The notes: generated by a model from the letters alone, not told the origin. A stretch of DNA of 64,000 nucleotides from Treponema rectale (GCF_014202035.1 NZ_JACHFR010000001.1:620001-684000), one strand, 5' to 3'; positions 27,671 through 37,182 are shown, counted from the stretch's first letter. Made by a program: numbers and translations.

Positions 27671-28324
27671 ATGAAGTTGTTTTCACTTACAGCAGCAGCT
27701 GTATTGACTGTTATTTTTCTTTCAGGCTGTACAACCGTGTCCTCTCTGCCTGTTCCCGGTGAAGAGGCTGTTCGTGAAAGCAATATTTGCAGAGAGTATT
27801 ATTCAATCGCTTCTTCTTATGAGGAGTTGAAGAATTATTCAAAGGCAGTAACTTATTATAAACTTTCAATGTCGGACCCTGAACTGCATAATGCTGCTTA
27901 TTATAAGCTTGGCCGTTGTTACGTAATGTCAAAAGATTACAGCAGTGCGCTTGTTATTTACGAGGCATTACTGAAAAAAGATCCTGAAAACATTACCTTA
28001 AAATCCTGTACTGCCTATGTTCATGCAATGAATTCTGATTTTCCTGAAGCAGAAAGACTGTACAAAAGCCTTTATGAAGAAAATCCCCAGAGTGAAGATA
28101 TTGCCGTAAATTATATTAATGTCCTTCTTATTCAGGAAAAATACGAGCAGGCTCTTCCTGTTTTTGAAAGTTTTAAGGAAATTTTTCCTGACAATGATAA
28201 TGTAAAAACCTTCCAGACCAAATTTGATTCCGTATTAACAATTGCTGAGCCTTTGTCTGACCAGGATGTTTTGCCGGCAGAGATTTCAGAAGGTCAGCCG
28301 GCTGAAAAATCTGAAAAAGAATAA
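27671..28324 (+). CDS. TPR-repeat lipoprotein
   Basis: 217 residues with a strong lipoprotein signal (MKLFSLTAAAVLTVIFLSGC, Cys20). The mature chain has at least three tetratricopeptide repeats (YSKAVTYYKLSMSDPELHNA, YSSALVIYEALLKKDPE, FPEAERLYKSLYEENP, YEQALPVFESFKEIFPDND), so it is likely a scaffold for a protein complex at the membrane. It starts three bases after the UPRTase-like stop and ends four bases before the convergent membrane-protein gene. Confidence 0.85.
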   Translation: MKLFSLTAAAVLTVIFLSGCTTVSSLPVPGEEAVRESNICREYYSIASSYEELKNYSKAVTYYKLSMSDPELHNAAYYKLGRCYVMSKDYSSALVIYEALLKKDPENITLKSCTAYVHAMNSDFPEAERLYKSLYEENPQSEDIAVNYINVLLIQEKYEQALPVFESFKEIFPDNDNVKTFQTKFDSVLTIAEPLSDQDVLPAEISEGQPAEKSEKE

Positions 28325-28328
28325 GGTT

Positions 28329-29669
28329 TTAATTTTCCGTTCTTGAAGCAAGGTAGTTTCTGTATTTTTCAGAGTCTGCCTTAAATGCAACGATAGGTGA
28401 TTCTTCGTCATCGAGGGCATGGAACAGAGACTGTTCACTTTCATTAAACAGTCTGTTGCCTGATATGAGGCGCAGTGCCCTGGTTGAAATTCCGATACAG
28501 CACCGGAGGCTGCTTTTATTTTCAGCAAGTATTGTATTTACCTGTTTTAATATTTCCTGAGCCTTTGAAATTGACTGGGGAATGTTGAGTTCCTGTATTA
28601 TTGCACAGCAGCCGTCTTCCTTGTAATTAAATACAAGATCGTTAAATTTTACGGCCTGAAGAATTACTGAACTTATTTTTTTACCGTAACTGCAAGTCCA
28701 GTCCAGGGATGGTATGCGTATGGTAAAAAGAGCCAGATCCTGTTCGCTGGAGGCAGCCCTTATAAGTTCACTGTCCAGACGGGGCAGCATGTAAGATTCC
28801 CATCCGAAGCCTGTATCCGGTGAAAAAAGTCCGGCAGGTTCTTTTTCTGAATCACTGCTGAAAACGTTTTTCTGCGCTTTCTGTTCAGTATTTTCTTTTT
28901 CAGCTGCTTCCTGCTCCGTATCATCCATAAGGATTTCTTCTTCAAAAAGATCTTCCTCTGCTTTTTTTTCTTCCGCTTCAGCTTCTATCTGTTCCGTAAT
29001 ATCTTCTTCGTAAACTTCATTTTCTGCTTCAGTATCAGTTTCTTCAGCGTCAGCTTTTTCCTGACTGCTGACATCCGGTTCAGATTCAGGAATACGGTCT
29101 GTTATAAGTTCTTCCTGTTTTTCGTCCTGTTCAGGCATTTCATCCGGAAGTTCTTCCTCATATTTTTCCTGTACGATGTATCTGTCTGCAAAGAACATGA
29201 GGTGGAATACGATGAAAAGTGTCACTACGAATATAACGATAAAGGCAAGACGTCCTTTTGAGAAAACAGAAGACGGTTTAATTGTGTATATCGCAGCTTC
29301 TATTTCAATTCTGTTTCCGTCCGGTGTTCTGATTGAATCTTTTTTAAGGGTAGTAAAAGTCTTTTGCTTTCTATTATCATTCAGGTCTGCCGGATAGCGG
29401 AGTATTTCTTTTCCGTTGTAATTGAGTTTTATCGACTGAAAATTTTCAAGAGGAGAAGAGTTCAGAAATTCTTTGTTAAATGCTCTTGTTCCGGCTTCTT
29501 CTGTCCTGAGGGTTACGTTTATCTGGTGTACGAGACTGCTGAAAATTTCGGGAGAATTCTGTTTTCCGTTCTGGTTTTCTGTGTAAATGGAAACGATAAA
29601 TGTAATTACGGTAATTATATATATAAATGCAGCTGACAGTGCAACCAGAAGATTCTTCTTAACTTTCAT
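28329..29669 (-). CDS. Two-pass membrane protein with acidic linker and degenerate GGDEF-like domain
   Basis: 446 residues. Membrane helices at about 8-28 (LLVALSAAFIYIITVITFIV) and 140-160 flank a periplasmic domain of about 110 residues. A very acidic Glu-rich linker (about 170-280) follows, then a 150-residue C-terminal domain with the helix-strand order of a GGDEF domain. The GGDEF signature itself is replaced (FNYKEDGCCAII), so it should not make cyclic-di-GMP and may instead sense or bind a partner. The gene overlaps the upstream DUF115 gene by 11 bases but also has a strong promoter inside it (29,677-29,705). Confidence 0.7.
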   Translation of the reverse strand: MKVKKNLLVALSAAFIYIITVITFIVSIYTENQNGKQNSPEIFSSLVHQINVTLRTEEAGTRAFNKEFLNSSPLENFQSIKLNYNGKEILRYPADLNDNRKQKTFTTLKKDSIRTPDGNRIEIEAAIYTIKPSSVFSKGRLAFIVIFVVTLFIVFHLMFFADRYIVQEKYEEELPDEMPEQDEKQEELITDRIPESEPDVSSQEKADAEETDTEAENEVYEEDITEQIEAEAEEKKAEEDLFEEEILMDDTEQEAAEKENTEQKAQKNVFSSDSEKEPAGLFSPDTGFGWESYMLPRLDSELIRAASSEQDLALFTIRIPSLDWTCSYGKKISSVILQAVKFNDLVFNYKEDGCCAIIQELNIPQSISKAQEILKQVNTILAENKSSLRCCIGISTRALRLISGNRLFNESEQSLFHALDDEESPIVAFKADSEKYRNYLASRTEN

Positions 29670-31086
29670 AGATACGATTATATCGGAGGGAATAGGCTAG
29701 TGCAAGTTTTAAAATTTCTTCCTCCGTTTTTTCTCCATTATATTTTTTTAACCATGCACATAAGGGCAGGTACGATGTTTTGTCAGTGCATTCCGCCAGA
29801 GAATGTCTTTTACCGGTACAGGAAATACTTCCTGTGTTATTATCGAGCCGGTAAGTTCTTCCATGTTTAGTGAATCCGTTTTTACTTATCCATTCCTCCA
29901 GGGAGTTTCTGTATGTTTCCATTACTTCAGTCGTAAGGAACCCTGGATTTTCCGTATGTTTAAGTTCCGTTCTGTACATAAGGCCACAGTATTTTGTTTC
30001 TGCAGTTGACAGTTTCCGTGAACTGGAATTATAGCCGCGTTCCAGATAGGTTCCGCGGGCGTAAGGTTTGCCGTTTACATAGGCAAAGTCTGCTCCTGTA
30101 AAAGTAATTGAAGTGAAGCCTGCTTTTAACGCAAAGTCTGCACAGGCAGCTGTAACCGTTCCTCCTGCCGCTGATATCAGGGGCAAAGAATCCGGAAACA
30201 GGGTCTGGGCCAGAGGGTGTCCGTTTTTATAAAAGACGGCTTTATGTCCGCGTTTTACAACGGTTTCTGCAATGACAGGATTTGTAGAAATATCCAGAAC
30301 AAACAGTATTGTTTTTTTACATGCTGACTGAACCGGACAGTTAAAAAAATGCTCTGCAGAAATTTTTTGAGGATCCGTGCTGACCGTAACATCAGGTATT
30401 ATTCCGTATTCCAGAAGTGTAGAAAATGTAGTGTCGGCTGCAATTATACAGCTTTGAGCGGAATTTTCCTTTATATAGCCGATGTCATCTTCAAGAGTCG
30501 GACCTGCTGCACAGATAAGGGCTTGTTTTTTTTCCGGTGAAGAATATGACCAGGGAGCAGTCCGTGCAGAATTTATAATTATATTATGGTGCCATATTTT
30601 TCCAAAATGGCTTTGAACTGAAAAATCTGCACTTATTCTTTTAAGGGTCTTTTGAACCGTGTCGTGAATTTTTACAGAAAGTTCTTTATTTTCTGCTTCC
30701 CATGCTCTTATGAACGATAAAGAAAAGTTTTTATACTTTACAGGAATATAGTTTTCAAGAAGTTCCTTTTCGAGCTTATCCTCAGTTATAAACCTTACGT
30801 TAGGTTTTGATTGTGCCTCAATGAAGGCCGGAAATGTTCTGCAGAACTCAAGACTTTCCTGATCTGCCTCTACAGCAATTATAAAGGAATCCGGATTTTT
30901 TTTTAAAAGTGCAAGAATATGAAGGGCACAGCCTGCTCCTCCTGTCACAATGAACCCGTCAGAAACACTTTCTGCAAAATTCATTGCCTCCAGTGAAGGA
31001 TTATATCTTGAATTCATCGGCTTGCCGTCTTTAAAGACCGGTATTTCTTCTCCGGTTTTTGCTGTAAATTTATTCTGGTAAATCAA
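29659..31086 (-). CDS. DUF115/Maf-type motility accessory protein
   Basis: 475 residues of the DUF115 (MptE-like) family, named motility accessory factors in Campylobacter and Clostridium, where they are linked to flagellin glycosylation with nonulosonic acids. The nucleotide-sugar-binding core is visible: ALICAAGPTLEDD, IIAADTTFSTLLEYGIIPD, VSTDPQ and SAAGGTVTAACADFALKAG followed by TGADFAY. It overlaps the second DUF115 gene by four bases (ATGA at 31,083-31,086). In a spirochete the expected target is the periplasmic flagellar filament, but no flagellin gene is in the window. Confidence 0.85.
   Translation of the reverse strand: MIYQNKFTAKTGEEIPVFKDGKPMNSRYNPSLEAMNFAESVSDGFIVTGGAGCALHILALLKKNPDSFIIAVEADQESLEFCRTFPAFIEAQSKPNVRFITEDKLEKELLENYIPVKYKNFSLSFIRAWEAENKELSVKIHDTVQKTLKRISADFSVQSHFGKIWHHNIIINSARTAPWSYSSPEKKQALICAAGPTLEDDIGYIKENSAQSCIIAADTTFSTLLEYGIIPDVTVSTDPQKISAEHFFNCPVQSACKKTILFVLDISTNPVIAETVVKRGHKAVFYKNGHPLAQTLFPDSLPLISAAGGTVTAACADFALKAGFTSITFTGADFAYVNGKPYARGTYLERGYNSSSRKLSTAETKYCGLMYRTELKHTENPGFLTTEVMETYRNSLEEWISKNGFTKHGRTYRLDNNTGSISCTGKRHSLAECTDKTSYLPLCAWLKKYNGEKTEEEILKLALAYSLRYNRIYES
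29677..29705 (-). promoter_or_regulatory. Internal promoter before the GGDEF-like membrane gene, leaderless type
   Basis: On the minus strand TTGCAC (29,705-29,700) and a perfect TATAAT (29,682-29,677) are 17 bases apart. The start codon at 29,669 follows after only seven bases (CGTATCT), with no Shine-Dalgarno sequence. The promoter lies inside the last bases of the DUF115 gene. Confidence 0.65.
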
Positions 31087-32573
31087 GATTTAAGTCCTTT
31101 TTCAAAGGTTGCCTGAATTTCCCTTGCAAATTCCTCCATGCTTTCTTTTATCTTTTTTTCCAGAACTTCCTTTTCCTCAGGCTTTGAACGTTCATAGAGG
31201 ATCTCCTCATTTGGAAGTACGCTTTTTATCCATTCTTTATCATTAAGGTTATGCCAGGTTTCTTCCAGAAGCATCTTGATTCTTTCGTTTTTTACGATTT
31301 CGTGGGTTAAAAAAAGAGATGTCGGCTTTGTAAGAAGTCCTGTCGGAATGTGCTGCTTAAAAACTTTCCAGTTGACATCTGAAATCTGTCCGAGAGAATT
31401 ATTGTATTTGAAATCATCACTTAATCTGAAAACTCTGTGAAAAAAGTTATTGCTTGAAAACCAGGCTCTGTAAATATCAAGAGCAGGTGAATTGAAGGTA
31501 TGAGGTGTAACCCTCGTTTCCTGAGTTCGTAATCTGTTGTCATGGATGCTGTCGTTTATTTCAAGTTCATTAGGTTGTGTATGGGCAAAACCTTTTGACG
31601 GACTTAAATCCAGCCCGCAGAAAAAAACTTCTCCGCTTGTTATGCTGAGTGCAAAATCTGCCGCAGTTCCGCTGACAGTTCCGTTGCGAATTGCCTTTAC
31701 GTTAATGTAATTGCATTTGTCTATAAGTTTTTCTCCGACACCGTCTCCATATGCAACCGGTACGACAGTGTGTTCACTTAAAATTTCTCCGTAGCAGGCT
31801 CCTTCCAGTGGAAGGACAAGGGGAATATTGTGCCGTTTAAGTCCGAATTCCAGATGAAGCTTTGCCCAATAGCCTCCGTCAGTTGAAATACATACATCTG
31901 GAATTATTTCTGCATCAATAAGCGGGGAGAGTGCTGAAGAAACAGCAACCAGAAAATACTGCTCCCGGTATTTTTTCAGGAAGGGAATTGATGAGCGTAA
32001 ACTCGGGCCTGAAGCACATACTATAACAGGAGAATTTCCTTTGAGTATGTACGCATTATATTTAGAAAAGAGACAGAACCGCAGGGCATTCTTCGTCCAG
32101 CGTTTAGCAAAGTAACGTCTCGTATTGAGTATTGATTTTGTTTTGAGGACTGCTTTTTTAATCTCTTCCCAGACTTCATTGTTCTGTTCCCTGAGGGCGT
32201 TTTGAGCTCCCGGCCATGTCCAGAAAAAACAGGCGATTATGCCTTCATCCCCCATGTAATTAAAAATATCAGAGTCCAGACTTTTTGTTGAATAGAAATA
32301 AAAGACCTTATCCCACTGACTGTCAGAGTCTGAAAATTCATTGCAGAGTCTGACGCAGCATATTTTTGAATCAGGAAATGTCTGTCTGAGATATGGAGCA
32401 CAGTATGAAAGCCCGGGTTCTACAACAAGAACAAACTTTGGCTTGAATTTGCATACAGCGTTTTTTACATAGCGCTCTGCTTCTTTTGACGGCTCATATG
32501 CAGAATGAAGAGGTAAATTATTTATCTTACAGGTTTTTTCTCCGTTGCCTGCCTGAAAGAATTCAACTGCCAT
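31083..32573 (-). CDS. DUF115/Maf-type motility accessory protein, second copy
   Basis: 496 residues, a paralogue of the next gene in the same operon with the same core: VIVCASGPSLRSSI, VAVSSALSPLIDAEIIPD, STDGGYWAK and GTVSGTAADFALSI then FCGLDLS. Sequence identity between the two is modest, so they probably act on different sugars or different acceptor sites rather than being recent duplicates. The last 45 residues are a charged helix. It starts 29 bases after the acidic repeat-protein gene. The assignment to flagellin glycosylation is by family only. Confidence 0.84.
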   Translation of the reverse strand: MAVEFFQAGNGEKTCKINNLPLHSAYEPSKEAERYVKNAVCKFKPKFVLVVEPGLSYCAPYLRQTFPDSKICCVRLCNEFSDSDSQWDKVFYFYSTKSLDSDIFNYMGDEGIIACFFWTWPGAQNALREQNNEVWEEIKKAVLKTKSILNTRRYFAKRWTKNALRFCLFSKYNAYILKGNSPVIVCASGPSLRSSIPFLKKYREQYFLVAVSSALSPLIDAEIIPDVCISTDGGYWAKLHLEFGLKRHNIPLVLPLEGACYGEILSEHTVVPVAYGDGVGEKLIDKCNYINVKAIRNGTVSGTAADFALSITSGEVFFCGLDLSPSKGFAHTQPNELEINDSIHDNRLRTQETRVTPHTFNSPALDIYRAWFSSNNFFHRVFRLSDDFKYNNSLGQISDVNWKVFKQHIPTGLLTKPTSLFLTHEIVKNERIKMLLEETWHNLNDKEWIKSVLPNEEILYERSKPEEKEVLEKKIKESMEEFAREIQATFEKGLKS

Positions 32574-32601
32574 AGGTGTAAATAACTATCCTCTTCAATG
32601 A

Positions 32602-35600
32602 TTATGCAAGACCGAGTTCTTTGAAAAGTTTTTTATAAGTTTCAAACTGTTCTGACTGAGCAAATTCAGTAATTTTTTCTTCCGGAAGGCTTTCAAGAAG
32701 CTGATCCATGTATGAAAGAACTGACTTAATCTCTTCCTTCATTCCTTCTGGAATAGAATCTGCAGATGAAGCATTGTCTTCAGACTGCTGAACAGGAGCT
32801 TCCTCAGTTTCTACGGCCTGTTCTGCATCTTCGTCAACAGAATCTGCATCAGATGCCGGTTCATCATCTTTGGAATTCCACTGGTCAAATACCTGTCCTA
32901 CAGGTTCCTCGCTGATTCCTTTTTCAAGCTCTTCATCCTCTTCTTCTTCCTTGAACAGTTCAATAGGTTTTGAAAGGGATTCGATGGATGGAGAAAGATC
33001 ATCTTCCTCTTCTTCTTCAGTATTTTCTATTTCACCAAGCCCCGGCTGGTCTACTGTTATAAGGTCAGAGAAGTTTTCTTCTTCATCCGGAGCAGCAGAT
33101 TCTTCTTTTTCTTCTATAAGGTCAGATGCTGAAGGTTCTACTATGATGTCATCAACTTTAGGAACTGAAATTTCTTCCTGAGGTTCTTCTTCCGGTTCAG
33201 TTTCTTCAAATACAGGCTCTTCAAGTTTTTCATTTTCAAAATTCATTGAAAGTGATTCTTCAGCTTCTGAAGGAGCAACGGCTTCTTCCGGAGGTGTAAG
33301 TTCTGCTGTATTGAGGATATTGTCAAGTTCTTCTCCACTGAGAGCAATCGTGTCGTCTTCATCATTATCTGAGAAGAATCCGGAATCATCATCTTTTTCG
33401 CTGCCAGGAACCGGCAGGTCAATATCATTGTTTTCTGCAGCAGCAGAGACTGTTTTTGCAGCTCCCTCATTGTTTTTAAGTTCTTCGAATTCAGTTTTAA
33501 GTGAGGAAATTTCAGTCTTCAGGCTTGCAATCTGTGCCGCAATGTCTTTAAGGAGGCTTCCGGCATCAAAACCTGAATCAGAAGGCTGTGGTGCAGGAGC
33601 AGCTTCCTTCTGCTGTACAGGAGCAGTATTCTGCATCTGAACTTCATTTGCTGTATCTTCCGTTACAAATTCTTCTTTAATGAAAACACTGTATGCCTGT
33701 TTTTCTTCGCTGTCATTTACTGGTGCCGTAACTTCATTCATCTGTTCTTCCGCTTCCTTATCCTGAGATTCAAGAGACGCAGCCTCTTCTTCAAATGTAT
33801 CTGGAATAGATTTATCTTCCGTGCTGATTGATATCGGAGCAAAATTCAGTGCAGGGAAACTTTCTTCAGCCTGAGCCTGAATGTGAGTATCAAGGTCATC
33901 ATCTGCTTCTGTTTCAGAAACATCTGAATCAACTTCTGTTCCGATTGCAGCTTCAGAAATTTCTGTTTCTTCAGTGCTTTCTTCTCCGGCTGCAGGTTCT
34001 TCAAATACCGGTTCCTCAAATGCAGGCTCAGTTTCTGTCATTTCTTCCTGAACAGATTCTTCAGCAGGTGCTTCAAAGTCTGTATCGGAGAACACGTCGT
34101 CGGTTGCGTCTGCAATGCTTGGCTCCTGAAAGGAATAGCTCCCGTCTTCGGATGTCTCACTGTCATCTGAAGTAGTAACTGAGAGGTTTTCGTTCTGTTC
34201 CTGATTGTCTTCCATAGTGTCTGCAAAAGCGTTTTCAGTTTCATCATCTTTTACAGCCGGACCGTCAAGCAGGGAAGTATCAATATCATCAAGTTCAAGA
34301 CTGTTTTCTTTTACTTCTTCTGTTTCAGTAACCTCATCATCTGCCTGTGGTGCTTCAAGGCTTGATACGTCAATATCAGATACATCTTCTTCTGATACAT
34401 CTGCAGTTTCGCCGGAAGGAGTTACATCAACCACCATATCTTCGAAATTAAAGTCACTATCTTCTTCCTGAGACGGCTGCGGTTCTTCAAATACAGGTTC
34501 ATCAAGATCAAAGGTTCCGTCTGTCTGAGTTTCTGCTGCCTGAAGGTCAGTTTCGTCATCAGCAGTAAAAGGATTTTCTGTCTCTGCATCAGGTGCTTCT
34601 GCGGTAAAATCAATATTTTCTTCCTGAAGCGGAACATCTTCTGAAACAGTATTATCTGCTGCAGCATCCTGTACTATGTCAGTTTCGTCCTGGAAAACAG
34701 CTGCTTCTGAATCGTCATCCTGAACTGTTTCCGTTACGTCTGCATTCTCTGAAACGGTATTTTCGCCTGCATCAGAAGAGGTCTCATTATCACTGCCGAA
34801 ATCTACGCCGTCAAGAAGACTGTCTACATCAAAGTCATCATCAGGTGCAGAAACCGGTGCGTCAGAATCTGCTGTTACAGGAGTCTCTTCTGCCTGCATT
34901 GTCGTATCAACAGAAATTTCATCTTCTTCATCAGAGGCTGTTTCTGCAATTACAGGAGCCTGGGTATCAGAATCTGTTTCTACATTCATTTCATAATCTA
35001 CAGGACCTTCTTCTTTTTTTGTTTCTTCTATCTTGTCAGCCTGTGTTCCTGCATCTGTATCATCAAATCCAAATTCTGAAAGGTCAACGCTTTCATTTGA
35101 ACCCGCGCTTTCTTTCTTTTCAGAATCATCTCCAAAGCCGAATTCAGAAAGATCTACGCTTTCTCCTTCCGAACCTGCTGCGGAATTGTCGTCTCCAAAA
35201 AGGGTGTTAAAGTCATCATTGGCAAATTCTTCTGTATTATTGTTTTCCTGAGGAATATCTGCAAATTTTTCTTCGTCCGGAGTATCATCAAAACTTAAAT
35301 CAATATCAAGGGTTTCTTCGTTCTCAACATTATTATCTGCCTGTGCAGGTTCTGCCGGTTCTGATTCAAAACCACCGTCCAGGAAATCATCAAGGGAAAC
35401 TTCGCCTGATTCATTTGCAGCCGGAGGTTCTGCAGCCGGAGGTTCTGCAGCCGGAGGTTCTGCAGCCGGAGGTTCTGCAGAACCGGCGGATGAATCAGAT
35501 GCCTCTGTCTGAGGAGCAGGGGATAAGCTTTCATTAGGATCAGTAAAATCAGAGTCCATGAATTCATCCAGAGAGATTTCTTCGTCAGCCGGACTGTTTT

Positions 35601-35802
35601 CTTCTTCTGCTGTTTCTGCAGAAGCTCCGTTTTCCTGTTCAAAATCAGACTGTGCAGTCTTGTCAAGGAAAGATAAATCGGAAAGTTCATCCGGGATATT
35701 ATTTGTATTTTCAAAAGTGGCATTATCATCAGCTGGTGCTGTATTTTTTATCCAAACGCCGTATTCGTCAAGTTCTGTTTTTTTATCTGATGATTCGCTC
35801 AT
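32602..35802 (-). CDS. Very acidic low-complexity repeat protein
   Basis: 1066 residues dominated by Glu, Asp, Ser, Thr, Ala and Pro, with no signal peptide or membrane helix, so probably cytoplasmic. Short motifs recur: LDEFMDSDF/LDDFLDGGF, VDLSEFGF (twice), FEEPVFEEP and DIDTSLLDG. The protein contains four PPAAE units encoded by a perfect 15-base tandem repeat. A coiled coil (DIAAQIASLKTEISSLKTEF) lies near residue 750. The conserved-looking C-terminus is helical (LSYMDQLLESLPEEKITEFA). The N-terminus contains LDEYGVWIKN. An upstream GGGGAT provides the ribosome binding site. It leads the operon with the two DUF115 genes. I do not recognise a function; a disordered scaffold with short binding motifs is the simplest reading. 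Confidence 0.75.
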   Translation of the reverse strand: MSESSDKKTELDEYGVWIKNTAPADDNATFENTNNIPDELSDLSFLDKTAQSDFEQENGASAETAEEENSPADEEISLDEFMDSDFTDPNESLSPAPQTEASDSSAGSAEPPAAEPPAAEPPAAEPPAANESGEVSLDDFLDGGFESEPAEPAQADNNVENEETLDIDLSFDDTPDEEKFADIPQENNNTEEFANDDFNTLFGDDNSAAGSEGESVDLSEFGFGDDSEKKESAGSNESVDLSEFGFDDTDAGTQADKIEETKKEEGPVDYEMNVETDSDTQAPVIAETASDEEDEISVDTTMQAEETPVTADSDAPVSAPDDDFDVDSLLDGVDFGSDNETSSDAGENTVSENADVTETVQDDDSEAAVFQDETDIVQDAAADNTVSEDVPLQEENIDFTAEAPDAETENPFTADDETDLQAAETQTDGTFDLDEPVFEEPQPSQEEDSDFNFEDMVVDVTPSGETADVSEEDVSDIDVSSLEAPQADDEVTETEEVKENSLELDDIDTSLLDGPAVKDDETENAFADTMEDNQEQNENLSVTTSDDSETSEDGSYSFQEPSIADATDDVFSDTDFEAPAEESVQEEMTETEPAFEEPVFEEPAAGEESTEETEISEAAIGTEVDSDVSETEADDDLDTHIQAQAEESFPALNFAPISISTEDKSIPDTFEEEAASLESQDKEAEEQMNEVTAPVNDSEEKQAYSVFIKEEFVTEDTANEVQMQNTAPVQQKEAAPAPQPSDSGFDAGSLLKDIAAQIASLKTEISSLKTEFEELKNNEGAAKTVSAAAENNDIDLPVPGSEKDDDSGFFSDNDEDDTIALSGEELDNILNTAELTPPEEAVAPSEAEESLSMNFENEKLEEPVFEETEPEEEPQEEISVPKVDDIIVEPSASDLIEEKEESAAPDEEENFSDLITVDQPGLGEIENTEEEEEDDLSPSIESLSKPIELFKEEEEDEELEKGISEEPVGQVFDQWNSKDDEPASDADSVDEDAEQAVETEEAPVQQSEDNASSADSIPEGMKEEIKSVLSYMDQLLESLPEEKITEFAQSEQFETYKKLFKELGLA
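35417..35476. repeat. Four perfect copies of a 15-base tandem repeat
   Basis: GCAGCCGGAGGTTCT is repeated four times without change, followed by a partial GCAG. The length is a multiple of three, so copy-number change adds or removes PPAAE pentapeptides in the acidic repeat protein without a frameshift. Confidence 0.9.
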
Positions 35803-36045
35803 AAAATTATCCCCTTTATTCTTTTGATCCTTGTGTTTTCATTGAACTTCAGCAGTTCTAAAAAACTCCGGTACATCATTCTTAGTTTCGGCATTCAGTT
35901 TTAAAATCTTAAGGCATAAGTTTTTAAAATATTAGAATCCTATAATACAGAAACTACACAGCAGACATCATTTTATCATAAATGTGTGAAATTTTCCACT
36001 TAAAACACTCATTCATTTTTTTTTACCTGCGGTAGTTTAAAACAT

Positions 36046-36074
36046 TTCATCAATTCTGATCCTCTGCCGATAAT
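36046..36074 (+). promoter_or_regulatory. Weak promoter candidate before the FtsB/DivIC-like gene
   Basis: GATAAT at 36,069-36,074 stands nine bases before the ATG. The -35 match (TTCATC, 36,046-36,051, 17-base spacer) is poor. The remaining 281-base gap (35,803-36,083) is AT-rich and shows no other gene. Confidence 0.3.
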
Positions 36075-36083
36075 CTGAGCATA

Positions 36084-36587
36084 ATGAAAAGGTTAAGATT
36101 ACTGTCTGCTGCTTTTGCCGGAACTCTCTGTTATGTCCTCATTTCTGTATGTGCAGGCCGTTACGGCATCTGGGCTCAGGGACAGCTTGAGGAACAGAAA
36201 CGAATACTAAGTATTCATGAGGCATCTATAGAAAGGATTCATAATGAACTCTTTATGGAAAAAAATGCACTTCTTAATGATGCCAGTGTGATTGCAGCTC
36301 ATGCCCGGCGTCTCGGTTATGTAAGCGACGGGGAAATCCTTGTCAAGATAAGGGGGCTTTCTTCCTATCAGAATACCGTAAAAGATCCCGGATTTGCAGT
36401 TGAGGAAGGAGAAATCCGCTATCTTTCAGAAAGAACCTGTAAGTCCATAGGCTTTATTATTTTTGGTCTTCTCTATATAGTACTGCTGCTGGGGGATTTT
36501 GCCCGTGGAAGGATATCTCTTCCTGTCCGAAAAAGGCGTTTTACGGTACTGAATGGAGCGGTAGTTTATGACATGCAGCAAAACTGA
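36084..36587 (+). CDS. FtsB/DivIC-family septum formation protein
   Basis: 167 residues. An N-terminal membrane helix (LLSAAFAGTLCYVLISVCA) is followed by a coiled coil (EEQKRILSIHEASIERIHNE) and the ARRLGYVSDGEILVKI motif typical of FtsB/DivIC, which joins FtsL and FtsQ in the division complex. Unlike usual family members (about 100 residues), a second membrane helix (IIFGLLYIVLLLG) lies near the C-terminus. There is no Shine-Dalgarno sequence before the ATG. The end overlaps tsaC by 20 bases. Confidence 0.75.
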   Translation: MKRLRLLSAAFAGTLCYVLISVCAGRYGIWAQGQLEEQKRILSIHEASIERIHNELFMEKNALLNDASVIAAHARRLGYVSDGEILVKIRGLSSYQNTVKDPGFAVEEGEIRYLSERTCKSIGFIIFGLLYIVLLLGDFARGRISLPVRKRRFTVLNGAVVYDMQQN

Positions 36588-37161
36588 TTCTGAATCTATA
36601 GAAAAAATTTCTGATGTTTTAAAAAATGGCGGAATTGTGATTCTTCCTACTGATACTGTTTACGGTTTTTCCGGAGTTGTAGATTTAAAGGGTAGAAAAG
36701 AGTTCTTCTGTGATGACAGAATCCGTCAGATAAAGGGACGTTCTGAGACGAAGCCTCTGATTCAGCTTATTGCAAAACCTGAAGATATTAATCTTTATAC
36801 TGATGCAGCCATTGATCCTGAGCTTCTGTCAAAATGGCCGGGCCCCCTTACTGTAATTGTTCCCCTGAAAAAAGATTCACCTTTAAAAACTGACCTGAAG
36901 ACCATAGCTTTCCGCTGTCCCGGGGATGAATGGCTCAGGAAAATAATAGAAAACTGTGGTGTGCCGCTTTACAGTACCAGTGTAAACAGAAGCGGTTATC
37001 CCGTTTTATGTACTGAAAAAGAAATCATAAGTGAATTTGAAAACGAATGTGACCTTATAGTGCTTGCCGGAGACACTGAAAATGCCCTTCCTTCTACGAT
37101 TGTTAAGGTTGAAGAGGGAAAACCGTATACAGTGGTCAGGCAGGGCGCCTTAAAACTGTAG
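36568..37161 (+). CDS. tsaC: Threonylcarbamoyl-AMP synthase (YrdC/Sua5 family)
   Basis: 197 residues. This enzyme makes threonylcarbamoyl-AMP from Thr, bicarbonate and ATP for the t6A37 modification of ANN-decoding tRNAs. The YrdC fold motifs are clear: ILPTDTVYGFSGVVD, IKGRSETKPLIQLI, KWPGPLTVIVP, FRCPGDEWL, and YSTSVNRSG near the end, with the terminal STIVKVEEGKPYTVVRQG. It has only the YrdC domain, without the Sua5 extension. GGAGCGG inside the upstream gene serves as ribosome binding site. It ends 21 bases before a convergent gene. Confidence 0.95.
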   Translation: MTCSKTDSESIEKISDVLKNGGIVILPTDTVYGFSGVVDLKGRKEFFCDDRIRQIKGRSETKPLIQLIAKPEDINLYTDAAIDPELLSKWPGPLTVIVPLKKDSPLKTDLKTIAFRCPGDEWLRKIIENCGVPLYSTSVNRSGYPVLCTEKEIISEFENECDLIVLAGDTENALPSTIVKVEEGKPYTVVRQGALKL

Positions 37162-37182
37162 AAACCTTATCTCCGGACGCTG

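Noticed and set aside
35417-35476. Tandem repeat as a CRISPR array
   Set aside because: Units are contiguous, 15 bases, without spacers, and encode PPAAE in frame.
35941-35946. TATAAT in the gap before the FtsB/DivIC-like gene as its promoter
   Set aside because: It lies about 140 bases from the gene with no -35 match; possibly chance in AT-rich DNA.
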